This document shows positions 16,681 through 24,590 of a stretch of DNA of 64,000 bases, in pieces (position 1 is the stretch's first letter; each line of letters begins with the position of its first letter). The notes below the pieces were generated by a model that was not told the origin of the DNA, searched no databases, and worked only from the letters and a program-made list of their open reading frames with translations. The position numbers and the translations under genes were made by a program. The DNA comes from Streptomyces lateritius (lineage in GTDB: Bacteria; Actinomycetota; Actinomycetes; Streptomycetales; Streptomycetaceae), in contig NZ_BMTO01000001.1 of NCBI RefSeq assembly GCF_014649715.1, positions 137,526 to 201,525 of the forward strand. The letters run 5' to 3'.

Positions 16681-16695
16681 CCCAGAAGGCAGGAG

Positions 16696-16734
16696 AGGGG
16701 GCGGGGGCTACGGAATCGCGTGGCCCCGCCCCCT
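16696..16734 (+). terminator. Hairpin after the RNase H/phosphatase operon
   Basis: AGGGGGCGGGG pairs with CCCCGCCCCCT (11 bp perfect) around a 17-nt loop, 15 bp after the stop. The flanks (GGAG / CTCC) extend the stem. It should terminate the nif3 operon before the GNAT gene. Confidence 0.7.
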
Positions 16735-16757
16735 CCTCCCGTAGCACCATCGTCGCC

Positions 16758-17594
16758 ATGACCTGGCACATCACCGAGGACGCCGCCGCCTTTCGCGCCG
16801 CCGCCGGCGGCCACCTCGCCGCCGACCCGGCGCGCAACACCGTGCTCCTCACCCTCAGCGAGGGCGCGCGCCGGCGCCCCGTCGCCTCCGCGCGGTTCGG
16901 CTGGTGGACCGAGGCGGACGGGCGGGTCACCGGCGCCTTCGTCGTCACCCTGCCCCACGAGCCGGCGCTCGGACCGATGCCGTCGGAGGCCGCCCGCGCC
17001 CTCGTCCACGTGCTGCCGGACGCGCGGGACGCGACCAGCGTGCGCGGCGAGGAGGAGACGGCCGTCGCCTTCGCCCGGGAACTCGGCGCGCGGACGGGCC
17101 GGGGGTGGACGACGACCCGCCGGATGCGGCTCTACCGGCTCGGCGAACTCACCCCGCCGGACCCCGCCCCGCACGGCCGGATGCGGACGGCGACCGCCGA
17201 GGACATCCCCTTCGCCGTGGCCTGGATGGAGAACTTCGCCCGCGACATCGGCGAGACCGGCGACGTCGACCACACACCCGACGTCGAGGCCCGCGTCACC
17301 GACCGCCGCCTCCACTTCTGGGAGACCGACGAGGGGCCCGTGTCGATGGCGAGCGTCTCGCGGACCGTCGCGGGCCAGGCCCGCGTCTCACCCGTCTACA
17401 CACCGCCCGGGGCGCGGGGCCGGGGGTACGCGGGGGCCGTCACCAGCGCCGTGAGCCGAGCCGCCCTGGACGCGGGCGCCGAGCAGGTGCTGCTCTTCAC
17501 GGACCTCGCCAACCCCACCAGCAACGCGCTGTACCAGCGGCTCGGCTACCGCCCCGTGACCGATCACGTCGGCCTGACGTTCAGCCGGGCCTGA
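16758..17594 (+). CDS. GNAT-family N-acetyltransferase
   Basis: A 278-residue protein with the acetyltransferase fold in its C-terminal half. The acetyl-CoA loop is VYTPPGARGRGYAGAVTSAV (R/Q-x-x-G-x-G/A type), followed by DLANPTSNALYQRLGYRPV, the usual terminal helix-strand. The N-terminal half is a degenerate GNAT-like or substrate-binding domain. The substrate is unknown. The ATG at 16758 was chosen; the frame is open far upstream only because it shadows the phosphatase gene. The last codons and stop lie inside a 17-bp tandem triplication shared with the opposing eda gene. Confidence 0.85.
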   Translation: MTWHITEDAAAFRAAAGGHLAADPARNTVLLTLSEGARRRPVASARFGWWTEADGRVTGAFVVTLPHEPALGPMPSEAARALVHVLPDARDATSVRGEEETAVAFARELGARTGRGWTTTRRMRLYRLGELTPPDPAPHGRMRTATAEDIPFAVAWMENFARDIGETGDVDHTPDVEARVTDRRLHFWETDEGPVSMASVSRTVAGQARVSPVYTPPGARGRGYAGAVTSAVSRAALDAGAEQVLLFTDLANPTSNALYQRLGYRPVTDHVGLTFSRA

Positions 17595-17623
17595 CGTTCA
17601 GCCGGGCCTGACGTTCAGCCGGG
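17573..17623. repeat. Three tandem copies of a 17-bp unit spanning both convergent stop codons
   Basis: The unit CCTGACGTTCAGCCGGG occurs three times head to tail (17573-17589, 17590-17606, 17607-17623). On the plus strand it encodes LTFSRA and then TGA, ending the GNAT gene; on the minus strand it encodes RLNVRPG and TGA, ending eda. Since 17 is not a multiple of 3, each extra copy shifts both frames, and both stops come from repeat copies. Confidence 0.95.
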
Positions 17624-18260
17624 CGCGGGCGCCCGCACGCAGGCCCGCCGCCTCGTGAGCCAGGGACTCGACCCGCGCCCAGTCGCGCGCCGCGAGCGCG
17701 TCGGCCGGAAGCATCCACGTACCGCCGACGCAGCCGACGTTCGGCAGTGCGAGGTAGGAAGGGGCCGAGTCGAGGGAGATGCCGCCGGTCGGGCAGAACC
17801 GGGCGTGGGGGAGCGGCCCGGAGAGGGACTTCAGGAAGGGGACGCCGCCGGCCGCCTCGGCGGGGAAGAACTTCATCTCGGCCACCCCGCGTTCGAGCAG
17901 GGCGACGACCTCCGAGGTGGTCGAGACCCCCGGCAGGAACGGCACGCCCGAGGCATTCATGGCGTCCAGGAGGCCCTCCGTCCACCCCGGGCTCACCAGG
18001 AACCGGGCCCCCGCCGCCACCGCGTCGCCCACGCCGGCCGCCGAGATCACCGTGCCCGCGCCGACGACGGCGTCCGGGACCTCGGCGGCGATCGCCCGGA
18101 TCGCGTCGAACGCGGCAGGGGTCCGCAGGGTCACCTCGATGGCGGGCAGGCCACCCGAGACCAGGGCCCGGGCGAGCGGAACGGCATCGGCGGCGTCCTC
18201 GACCACGACGACGGGGACGACGGGTGCGAGGTCCAGGACGGAGGGCGGCGCGGAGGTCAT
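17598..18260 (-). CDS. eda: 2-keto-3-deoxy-6-phosphogluconate (KDPG/KHG) aldolase
   Basis: A 220-residue class I aldolase that splits KDPG to pyruvate and glyceraldehyde 3-phosphate (Entner-Doudoroff and uronate breakdown). The active-site glutamate is in GLPAIEVTLRTPAA, the Schiff-base lysine in VAEMKFFPAEAAGG, and the phosphate loop in FCPTGGISLDSA. Its length fits the family. No edd, kdgK or uronate genes are beside it. The upstream region holds CGTTGCG/CGCAACG operator copies, so it is probably controlled by a dedicated repressor. The last eight residues derive from the tandem 17-bp repeat. Confidence 0.9.
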   Translation of the reverse strand: MTSAPPSVLDLAPVVPVVVVEDAADAVPLARALVSGGLPAIEVTLRTPAAFDAIRAIAAEVPDAVVGAGTVISAAGVGDAVAAGARFLVSPGWTEGLLDAMNASGVPFLPGVSTTSEVVALLERGVAEMKFFPAEAAGGVPFLKSLSGPLPHARFCPTGGISLDSAPSYLALPNVGCVGGTWMLPADALAARDWARVESLAHEAAGLRAGARARLNVRPG

Positions 18261-18290
18261 GGCGTCATCCTGCCCGCCACAGACAGCACA

Positions 18291-18318
18291 CGCAACGAGC
18301 GTTGCGCACTGCGCAACG
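18291..18318. promoter_or_regulatory. Operator cluster upstream of eda
   Basis: Three half-sites alternate: CGCAACG (18291-18297), CGTTGCG (18300-18306) and CGCAACG (18312-18318). The last two form the 19-bp palindrome CGTTGCGCACTGCGCAACG (18300-18318); the first two form a second overlapping dyad. They lie 31-58 bp before the eda start, where a repressor would block transcription. The regulator family is not identifiable from this alone. Confidence 0.7.
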
Positions 18319-18336
18319 CCCTTGAAGTCACACGGA

Positions 18337-18402
18337 CCGCCCTCGAAGCCACCCCGTGAGCCGCCCTCGAAGCCGCTCGTGAGCCGTTCTCGAAGGCGCT
18401 CC
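18337..18402. repeat. Degenerate 23-24 bp direct repeats beside element B
   Basis: Two near-identical units (CCGCCCTCGAAGCC followed by 9-10 nt ending CGTGAG) at 18337-18360 and 18361-18383, and a third partial unit CCGTTCTCGAAGGCGCTCC at 18384-18402, run directly into the CTAG end of the foldback element. No coding frame explains them. Confidence 0.65.
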
Positions 18403-18581
18403 TAGGCCGGTCCGTGAAGTCCCGCCCGGCCCGCGACGCCTGGCACGCACACTCGCCGCGTAGTCGGGATCACCCGAGTACCCCCAGTACGAGGGCGGCC
18501 CGCCGCCTTGCGATCGCACGCACCAGACGCCTCGGGCCCTGCCCTGCGGGCAGACGGCGCTGCTTTCCGGACACGACCTAG
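18402..18581. mobile_element. Dispersed CTAG-ended foldback element, copy B (complete, 180 bp)
   Basis: It starts CTAGGCCGGTCCGTGAAG and ends with the inverted counterpart (CTAGGTCGTGTCCGGAAAG on the minus strand). Inside, GGCCCGCGACGCCTGGCACG near the left end pairs imperfectly with a segment near the right end (16 of 23 positions), so the element can fold on itself. It carries no transposase, as in a MITE. Its right-hand CTAG supplies the TAG stop of yaaA. Related copies are at 5859, 29874, 37419 and 40785. Confidence 0.7.
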
Positions 18582-19342
18582 TGGATCTGGTCCACCAGCA
18601 CGTCCAGCACCCCCGCTTTCCCCTCCTCCACCACGTACCCCAGCTCCCGCAACGCCTCCACCAGCTCCTCGCGCCCCTTCGGCGCCGCCCCCGCCTCCAG
18701 CAGACTCCGCACGATCCGCCCCTTCGTCGCCTTGTTGAAGTGGCTGACCACCTTCCGCGTCGGCGCGTGCAGCACCCGTACCGTCGCCGTCCGCGCCGCC
18801 ACCTCGCCCTTCGGCTTCCACGCCGACGCGTACGCCGAGGACCGCAGGTCCAGGACGAGTCCGTCCCCCGCGACCTCCGGCATGACGGACGCCATCGCGC
18901 CCCGCCAGTGCGCGCCGAGAGCGCCGAGCCCCGGGAGCTTCACCCCCATCGAGCAGCGGTACGACGGAATCCGGTCGTCCACCCGCACCGCGCCCCACAG
19001 CCCCGAGAACACCAGGAGCGAGGCCCGCGCCCGCTTCCGGGCCGCCGCGTCCAGCGTGGCCAGACCCAGCGCGTCGTACAGCACCCCCGTGTAGATCTCG
19101 CCGGCCGGCCGGGCCCCCGCCGTCCGCAGCTCCGCGTTCTTGGCGACCTCCCCGCGCAGCCCCTCGCTCAGGCCCAGCACCTCGCGCGCCTTCTCCTCGT
19201 CGGCGGCGCACAGCTCGACCAGCTCGTCCAGGACCGCCGCCCGCGCCTCGGCCAGACCCGGCAGCGACAGGGACCCCGGCTCGAGCGGCGCCCCACGCCC
19301 CGACGCGGCCTTACCCTCCGACGGCGGCAACAGCACGAGCAC
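18578..19342 (-). CDS. yaaA: YaaA/DUF328 peroxide-stress protein
   Basis: A 254-residue YaaA (DUF328/UPF0246) protein; in E. coli YaaA lowers free intracellular iron during H2O2 stress and binds DNA. Family blocks are clear: VLLPPSEGKA at the start, IYTGVLYDALG, VFSGLWGAVRVDDRIPSYRCSMGVKLPG, and SHFNKATKGRIVRSL. The GTG at 19342, 7 nt after GGAG, fits the family start better than the upstream open frame. The stop codon TAG is part of the terminal CTAG of element B; the protein ends LGVLDVLVDQIH-like (VLDVLVDQIH), so the original end may have been close. Confidence 0.88.
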   Translation of the reverse strand: MLVLLPPSEGKAASGRGAPLEPGSLSLPGLAEARAAVLDELVELCAADEEKAREVLGLSEGLRGEVAKNAELRTAGARPAGEIYTGVLYDALGLATLDAAARKRARASLLVFSGLWGAVRVDDRIPSYRCSMGVKLPGLGALGAHWRGAMASVMPEVAGDGLVLDLRSSAYASAWKPKGEVAARTATVRVLHAPTRKVVSHFNKATKGRIVRSLLEAGAAPKGREELVEALRELGYVVEEGKAGVLDVLVDQIH

Positions 19343-19437
19343 GGTGGTTCTCCTTCGTACGTACGGGACGGGGGTGCGGCCCCGGAAAAGCCAGCGTACG
19401 AGGTGCCCCGTCCCGCCCCGCCCCCTAGGCTCGGTCC

Positions 19438-20880
19438 ATGCCCCGCCGCCCCATTCACGTGACCGGTGCAGCCGAGGCTCCGCTGCGGGCCGCCCTGCGC
19501 GCACTACGAACCGAGCTCGCCATCCGCGAGACCTTCCCGCCCGCCGTGCTCGCCGAGGCCGAGGCGGCGGCCGAGGCGCCCCGCCTCCCCGGGTACGACG
19601 CCACCGACATCCCCTTCTTCACCATCGACCCGCCGACCTCCACCGACCTCGACCAGGCCATGCACCTGGCCCGCCGTGCCGACGGCGGCTACCGCGTCCA
19701 CTACGCCATCGCCGACGTCGCCGCCTTCGTCACCCCCGGCGGCGCGGTCGACGCCGAGGCCCACCGCCGTGTCCTCACCCTCTACTTCCCCGACGGCAGG
19801 GTGCCCCTCCACCCCGCCGTCCTCTCCGAGGGCGCGGCCAGCCTCCTGCCCGGCGAACCCCGCCCCGCCCTGCTGTGGCGGATCGACCTCGACGCCGAGG
19901 GCCGACGCGTGGCTACCGACGTGCGCCGCGCCCTCGTCCGCAGCCGCGCCAAACTCGACTACGCGGGCGTGCAGCGGCAGATCGACTCCCAGACCGCCGA
20001 GGAGCCCCTCGCCCTCCTCAAGGACATCGGCCGGCTGCGCGAGGCGCTCGAGGTCGAACGCGGCGGGATCTCCCTCAGCGTCCCCGAGCAGGAGATCGTC
20101 GAACTCGACGGGTCCTACTCGCTCGCCTACCGTGCCCCGCTCCCCGCCGACGGCTGGAACGCCCAGGTCTCGCTCCTGACCGGGATGGCCGCCGCCGACC
20201 TCATGACGGCCGCCGGCACCGGCATCCTGCGTACCCTGCCCACCGCCCCCGACGGCGCCGTCGCCCGGCTGCGCCGCTCCGCGCACGCCCTCGGCGTCGA
20301 CTGGCCGCACCACGTCTCGTACGCGGACGTCGTCCGCTCCGTCGACCCCGCCAACCCGCGCCACGCCGCCTTCCTGCAGGAGTGCACCACCCTGCTGCGG
20401 GGCGCCGGCTACACCGTCTTCACCGACGGCGGCGTCCCCTCGCCCGCCGTCCACGCCGCCGTGGCCGACGAGTACACGCACTGCACCGCACCGCTGCGCC
20501 GGCTCGTCGACCGGTACGCGGGGGAGCTGTGCGTCGCCGCGGTGGCGGGCGAGGAACCGCCGGCGTGGGTACGGGAGGCGCTCGACAGCCTCCCCCGGGA
20601 GATGGCCGAGGGCTCCCGGCGCGCGAACGGCATCGAGCGCGAGTCGGTCGACATCGTCGAGGCGGCGCTGTTGAGGGGACGGATCGGCGAGACCTTCGAC
20701 GCGTACGTGATCGATGTGGAGGAGCGCGACGCGGCCGTGGGGACCGTGCACCTGGAGGACCCGGCGGTGGTGGCCCGCATCGAGGGCGGGGACGGCCGGC
20801 TGCAGCTTGGTGAGAGGCTGCGGGTCAGGCTGACGCAGGCGGACCCTGGGCGGGCGAAGGCGCTGTTCGCGCCCGCGTGA
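19438..20880 (+). CDS. RNB-domain exoribonuclease (RNase II/R family)
   Basis: A 480-residue 3'-5' exoribonuclease with an RNB catalytic domain over most of its length. The metal-binding motif is ATDIPFFTIDPPTSTDLDQAMHL (third acid position has Gln where RNase II/R often has Asp), followed by YRVHYAIADVAAFVTPGG, VHAAVADEYTHCTAPLRRLVDRY and a C-terminal S1-like barrel (VHLEDPAVVARI onward). It is shorter than RNase R because N-terminal cold-shock domains are missing, typical of the actinobacterial form. TAGGCT (19426-19431) sits 6 nt before the ATG with no ribosome site, so it is probably leaderless. Its 3' end overlaps the opposing membrane-protein gene by 56 bp. Confidence 0.88.
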   Translation: MPRRPIHVTGAAEAPLRAALRALRTELAIRETFPPAVLAEAEAAAEAPRLPGYDATDIPFFTIDPPTSTDLDQAMHLARRADGGYRVHYAIADVAAFVTPGGAVDAEAHRRVLTLYFPDGRVPLHPAVLSEGAASLLPGEPRPALLWRIDLDAEGRRVATDVRRALVRSRAKLDYAGVQRQIDSQTAEEPLALLKDIGRLREALEVERGGISLSVPEQEIVELDGSYSLAYRAPLPADGWNAQVSLLTGMAAADLMTAAGTGILRTLPTAPDGAVARLRRSAHALGVDWPHHVSYADVVRSVDPANPRHAAFLQECTTLLRGAGYTVFTDGGVPSPAVHAAVADEYTHCTAPLRRLVDRYAGELCVAAVAGEEPPAWVREALDSLPREMAEGSRRANGIERESVDIVEAALLRGRIGETFDAYVIDVEERDAAVGTVHLEDPAVVARIEGGDGRLQLGERLRVRLTQADPGRAKALFAPA

Positions 20881-21700
20881 GCGCGTGCCGCAGCTCGCGC
20901 AGCAGCGCGCGGGGGTCGTCCGCGTGGGCGCGCACCGTACGGACGGGCCGGGGCGCGCCGAGGAGCCGGGGCGCGTCGATCGGCTCGGTCAGCTCGATGG
21001 TGAGGGAGGTCTGCGAGCCGACGGCCAGGTTCAGTTCCCCTTCCGCCCTCTCGTGGGTGAAGAGCAGTTCGTGCCGGACGGCGGCGATCCTCTCCAGCGG
21101 GATGTGGAGGTCGACGTGCGCGGCCTCGCGCAGCCGGAGGACGCCGGGCGCGAGGACGTGCGGCCGGGTGACGGAGGCGGCGTGCAGTCCGAGCACGAAC
21201 AGCACCGTGTACACGTCCAGGACCAGGACGACCGCGTGGGCCACCGGCGCATCGGCGAGCAGGTACGACATGCCGACGGTCTCGACGAGACAGACGAACG
21301 CGAAGCCGTACATGAGGGCGGCCTGGTCGCGGGCGTGGGGGAACGGCCGGTCGCCGGCGCGGACCCCGTGCCGCCGCCGGGCGACCCACAGGCCGAGGCT
21401 CGCCATCAGTCGCAGCTCGTGGCCGATCAGGCGGAGCACGGGCCCGGGGACCAGCTCGCCGATGGCCTCGCGCCGGCTCAGGCCGCGCCGGCGGAGCCGG
21501 AGGTACGCCGCCGCCTCGGCGGCCATGAGCAGCAGGACGGCGGTCTCGGCGGCGCCGAGGACGGCCGGGGGTATCCGTACGCCGGCGACGAGAGCGACGG
21601 CGAGCACGACTTCGGCGGGGAGCACGGCGTACGCGACGGCGCGGAGCAGTCGGGTGCCGGCGTGGCGGGCGCTTTCCGGGCGGATGGCCGTGGACGTCAC
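20825..21700 (-). CDS. Hypothetical membrane protein coupled to a MerR regulator
   Basis: A 291-residue protein I cannot assign. Residues about 20-65 form two hydrophobic helices (AVAYAVLPAEVVLAVALVAG, LGAAETAVLLLMAAEAAAY). Two or more further helices follow around MYGFAFVCLVETVGMSYLL and VVLVLDVYTVLFVLGLHAAS. The C-terminal about 90 residues are soluble and resemble a PH-like strand series (HVDLHIPLERIAAVRHELL, LTIELTEPIDAPRLLG). The GTG start overlaps the MerR stop (GTGA), so the two are translationally coupled. The gene is probably a target of that regulator. Confidence 0.75.
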   Translation of the reverse strand: MTSTAIRPESARHAGTRLLRAVAYAVLPAEVVLAVALVAGVRIPPAVLGAAETAVLLLMAAEAAAYLRLRRRGLSRREAIGELVPGPVLRLIGHELRLMASLGLWVARRRHGVRAGDRPFPHARDQAALMYGFAFVCLVETVGMSYLLADAPVAHAVVLVLDVYTVLFVLGLHAASVTRPHVLAPGVLRLREAAHVDLHIPLERIAAVRHELLFTHERAEGELNLAVGSQTSLTIELTEPIDAPRLLGAPRPVRTVRAHADDPRALLRELRHALTRARTAPSPAQGPPASA

Positions 21701-22476
21701 TGGGCACGCTCCCGGGCCTGGCGCTCCTGCACGAGACGCAGTGCGTGGTGGACGGCGGCGGTCTGGGCGGGGGAGAAGTCTCCGAAGAAGGTGTCGGTGA
21801 GACGCCCCTCCGGCAGGCCGGGCCCGTCGAGCCCCGCCACCACCGCGTCCGGCAGGCAGGCGGCGAGCGCCTCCCCGGCCTGGGCCACGCGCGGGTCGTC
21901 CGGGTCCGCGTCGGCGAGGGCGTCGAGCCGTGCGTACATCTCGTGCGCGCGGTCCCGCGCGGCGGGCGTCGCGGTCATCTCCCGCATCGCGCCGATCAGC
22001 CGCTGCCGCTCCTCCGCCGGCGCCACGGTGTCGAGCAGCACGAGCAGCTCCCGGTCCTGGGCGGCCATGGGGGAGGCCGGGACCTCGCCCATCCCCGCCA
22101 ACAGCTCGGCCAGCTCCGCCGACACGGGACCCTCGGCGTTCAGCCGCCCGGCGCGCGCCTCGCCGAGCAGCTCCGCGAGGCGCGCGCGCCGCTCCCGGAT
22201 CAGGGCCTCCTGGCGGCCGAGGTCGGTGTCCAGCTCCTCCAGCACCTCCAGCAGCTCGCGCCCGGCGTCGTCGGCGAGGACGTCGCGCACCTCGTCGAGC
22301 CCGAGCCCGAGCTCGGTGAGGCGCCGGACCCGGGCGAGCAGGACGGCGTCCTTGATGCCGTACTCGCGGTAGCCGTTGGCCCGCCGTACGGGCTCGGGCA
22401 GCAGTCCGAGATGGTGGTAGTGCCGCACGGCCCGCGGGGTGACCCCGACGAGTGCGGCGATCTCGCCGATTCGCAT
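21697..22476 (-). CDS. MerR-family transcriptional regulator
   Basis: A 259-residue regulator. The N-terminal winged helix is canonical (MRIGEIAALVGVTPRAVRHYHHLGLLPEP, NGYREY, LARVRRLTELGLGLDEVRDVL), followed by a dimerisation coiled coil (about 75-120). The C-terminal half (about 130-259) is an acidic helical sensor domain with no cysteine pair, so it probably senses an organic ligand rather than a metal. It should activate a promoter with an extended spacer, and its own promoter has exactly that form. It is co-transcribed and coupled with the membrane-protein gene. Confidence 0.9.
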   Translation of the reverse strand: MRIGEIAALVGVTPRAVRHYHHLGLLPEPVRRANGYREYGIKDAVLLARVRRLTELGLGLDEVRDVLADDAGRELLEVLEELDTDLGRQEALIRERRARLAELLGEARAGRLNAEGPVSAELAELLAGMGEVPASPMAAQDRELLVLLDTVAPAEERQRLIGAMREMTATPAARDRAHEMYARLDALADADPDDPRVAQAGEALAACLPDAVVAGLDGPGLPEGRLTDTFFGDFSPAQTAAVHHALRLVQERQARERAQ

Positions 22477-22482
22477 GACCTC

Positions 22483-22513
22483 AGTACAAACCCTGACGTC
22501 GCGGCAAGGTCAA
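22483..22513 (-). promoter_or_regulatory. MerR-type promoter with 19-bp spacer (likely autoregulated)
   Basis: Read on the minus strand, TTGACC (22508-22513) is the -35 and TGTACT (22483-22488) the -10, separated by 19 bp, longer than the usual 17-18. MerR proteins untwist such promoters. The spacer carries an imperfect dyad, ACCCTG against CAAGGT across GACGTCGCGG. The -10 ends 6 nt before the ATG, so the transcript may be leaderless. Confidence 0.6.
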
Positions 22514-22552
22514 GGGGAAGCGGACGCGGCGGGTAGCATGGTCGGCACGGCA

Positions 22553-22958
22553 GACGAGCCGGGCGGGCGGCCGCGTGGGGGTCCTTCGGATCCTCCCGAG
22601 GAACGTCCGGGCTCCACAGGGCAGGGTGGTGGCTAACGGCCACCCGGGGTGACCCGCGGGACAGTGCCACAGAAAACAGACCGCCGGGGACCTCGGTCCT
22701 CGGTAAGGGTGAAACGGTGGTGTAAGAGACCACCAGCGCCTGAGGCGACTCAGGCGGCTAGGTAAACCCCACCCGGAGCAAGGTCAAGAGGGGCTGTTTG
22801 GAGACAGACGGCTCTGCGCGAACGCTCGAGGGCTGCCCGCCCGAGTTCGCGGGTAGACCGCACGAGACCGGTGGCAACGCCGGTCCTAGATGGATGGCCG
22901 TCACCCCGACGACCGCGAGGTCCCGGGGTACAGAACCCGGCGTACAGCCCGACTCGTC
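22553..22958 (+). ncRNA. rnpB: RNase P RNA (class A)
   Basis: The catalytic RNA of RNase P, which matures tRNA 5' ends. Conserved features of class A RNAs are readable: GGAACGTCCGGGCTCCACAG (P4 5' strand region), GGGTGACCCGCGGGACAGTG, CCACAGAAAACAGACCGCC, GGTAAGGGTGAAACGGTGG, GTAAACCCCACCCGGAGCAA, and the 3' region AGATGGATGGCCGTC ... TACAGAACCCGGCGTACAG. The ends pair as P1: GACGAGCCGGGC with GCCCGACTCGTC, which sets the boundaries. A TAGCAT box at 22533-22538 is a likely -10. Confidence 0.95.
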
Positions 22959-22974
22959 TGTCGGCCGGCGACGA

Positions 22975-23003
22975 GGAAGGGCCCCTGACGCAGGGGCCCT
23001 TCC
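22975..23003 (+). terminator. rnpB terminator
   Basis: GGAAGGGCCCCTG pairs perfectly with CAGGGGCCCTTCC around an ACG loop, followed by CCCGTTCGT, 17 bp after the RNase P RNA. It ends 13 bp before the opposing MazG gene and could serve both. Confidence 0.85.
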
Positions 23004-23016
23004 CCCGTTCGTCCCC

Positions 23017-23331
23017 TCAGCGCTCCAGGGACCGGTCGGCCACCCGGCGCAGGTGCCCCGCGAAGACCTCCGCCGCCCCCGGGGTCAGGGTCCGCAGCGC
23101 GACCATCGCCGTGATGATCACATCGCACAGCTCTGACTCGACGTCCTGCCAGGTATGACTCGCTCCCTTGCGCGGATTCTGCCCCGTCGCCCCGATGACG
23201 GCCTCGGCCACCTCGCCGACCTCCTCCGAAAGCTTCAGCACCCGCAGCAGGACGTCCTGTTGGTGCGGCAGGGTGTGGTGGGCGGCGATCCAGGAGCTCA
23301 GCCGGTCGATGGTGTCCCAGGTGTCCGTCAT
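23017..23331 (-). CDS. MazG-like nucleotide pyrophosphohydrolase
   Basis: A 104-residue all-alpha NTP pyrophosphohydrolase of the MazG/dUTPase-like superfamily, expected to hydrolyse (d)NTPs to NMP and pyrophosphate, often as house-cleaning. Metal-binding acids are in KLSEEVGEVAEAVIG (ExxE) and ESELCDVIITAMVAL (ExxD). The ATG at 23331 is the family start (MTDTWDTIDRLSSWI); the frame is open much further upstream only as a shadow of other genes. Confidence 0.85.
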   Translation of the reverse strand: MTDTWDTIDRLSSWIAAHHTLPHQQDVLLRVLKLSEEVGEVAEAVIGATGQNPRKGASHTWQDVESELCDVIITAMVALRTLTPGAAEVFAGHLRRVADRSLER

Positions 23332-23455
23332 GAGACCCAAGGCTGCCGCAGGCAGCCGCGGCGCTCGACCAGGTGGCCGATTCCGTGCACCGACGTGCGG
23401 CACCGTCTCGGCCCGGGTGCGGGGAGCCGGGCGCCGGCGGGTGTACGGGTAGGGC

Positions 23456-23779
23456 ATGACCATTCCCGTGGAGAAGCTCACCGATCCCGCCGTGCGCGCC
23501 TTCGTCGCCGCGGTCAACGCCAACGACGAGGAGGCCTTCCGGGCGGCACTGGCGCCCGGCGCCACCATGTCCGACGACGGTTCCGACCGGGACCTCGACG
23601 AGTGGACCGAGAAGGAGATCTTCTCCTCGCGCGGCCACATGGAGATCGAGTCCGTGAAGGACGACGGGCACGTTCTCGTCGCCCGGTTCCGCAACGACAC
23701 CTGGGGCGAGATGCGCACCCGCTGGCGCTTCGTCGTGGAGGGTGGGAAGGTCGTCCGCTTCGAGACCGGCCAGGCCTGA
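23456..23779 (+). CDS. SnoaL/NTF2-like small protein
   Basis: A 107-residue cone-fold protein of the NTF2/SnoaL-like superfamily: an N-terminal helix with AVRAFVAAVNANDEEAFRAAL and then four strands (MEIESVKDDGHVLVARFRNDTWGEMRTRWRFVVEGGKVVRFETGQA). Members are enzymes, immunity proteins or binding modules; nothing here tells which. No ribosome site is strong, and the ATG follows TAGGGC. Confidence 0.8.
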   Translation: MTIPVEKLTDPAVRAFVAAVNANDEEAFRAALAPGATMSDDGSDRDLDEWTEKEIFSSRGHMEIESVKDDGHVLVARFRNDTWGEMRTRWRFVVEGGKVVRFETGQA

Positions 23780-23846
23780 CCCGGCGGCCGGGGGGACCCG
23801 GCCGCCCCTCCCTCTCGGGCCCTGAGCCCGGAGCCCGGAGTCCGGC

Positions 23847-24590
23847 CTAGCCCCGGCCGATGTACGGCATCGTCGTCGCCATCACCGTCGCGAACTGGAC
23901 GTTCGCCTCCAGCGGCAGGCCCGCCATGTGGACCACCGTCGCCGCCACGTGCGCCGCGTCCATCACCGGCTCCACCGCCAGCTCGCCGTTGGCCTGCAGG
24001 ATGCCCGTCCGCATGCGGGACGTCATCTCCGTCGCCGCGTTCCCGATGTCCAGCTGGCCGCAGGCGATCCGGTACGGCCGCCCGTCCAGGGACAGCGACT
24101 TCGTCAGGCCCGTCATCGCGTGCTTCGTCGCCGTGTACGCGATCGAGTGCGGGCGCGGCACATGCGCCGAGATCGAGCCGTTGTTGATGATCCGGCCGCC
24201 CTGCGGGAACTGCTCCTTCATCGCCCGGAAGGCCGCCTGGGCGCACAGGAACGAGCCCGTGAGGTTCACGTCGACGACCGAACGCCAGGTCTGGTGGTCC
24301 AGGTCCTCGACCGGCACGCCGCCGCCCGCGAACGTCCCCGCGTTGTTGAAGAGCAGGTCGACCCGGCCGAACCGCTCCCGTACCGCGTCGAAGAGCGCCG
24401 ACACCGCCTCCGGTGACGTCACGTCCGTGGGGACGCACAGCGCCTGCCCGGACGGAACGGACGCGGCCGTCTCCTCCAGCGCCTCCCGTCGGCGGCCCGC
24501 CAGCGCCACCGACCAGCCCGCCTCCGCGAGAGCCAGCGCCACGCTCCGGCCGATGCCCGAACCTGCTCCAGTCACTACAGCGATGCTCAT
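23847..24590 (-). CDS. SDR family oxidoreductase
   Basis: A 247-residue classical short-chain dehydrogenase: [16 protein letters not shown] at the N-terminus, [27 protein letters not shown], catalytic Ser-Tyr-Lys in [21 protein letters not shown]. The basic LAGRRREAL after strand 2 suggests NADP(H). The substrate is unknown. It is divergent from phoD with a 134-bp gap. The ATG lies 8 nt after TACGCT on the minus strand, possibly leaderless. Confidence 0.87.
   Translation of the reverse strand: MSIAVVTGAGSGIGRSVALALAEAGWSVALAGRRREALEETAASVPSGQALCVPTDVTSPEAVSALFDAVRERFGRVDLLFNNAGTFAGGGVPVEDLDHQTWRSVVDVNLTGSFLCAQAAFRAMKEQFPQGGRIINNGSISAHVPRPHSIAYTATKHAMTGLTKSLSLDGRPYRIACGQLDIGNAATEMTSRMRTGILQANGELAVEPVMDAAHVAATVVHMAGLPLEANVQFATVMATTMPYIGRG

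Noticed and set aside
22553-22958. Protein frames across the RNase P RNA
   Set aside because: Short frames such as those at 22798-23136 are incidental; the conserved RNA motifs and pairing ends account for the sequence.
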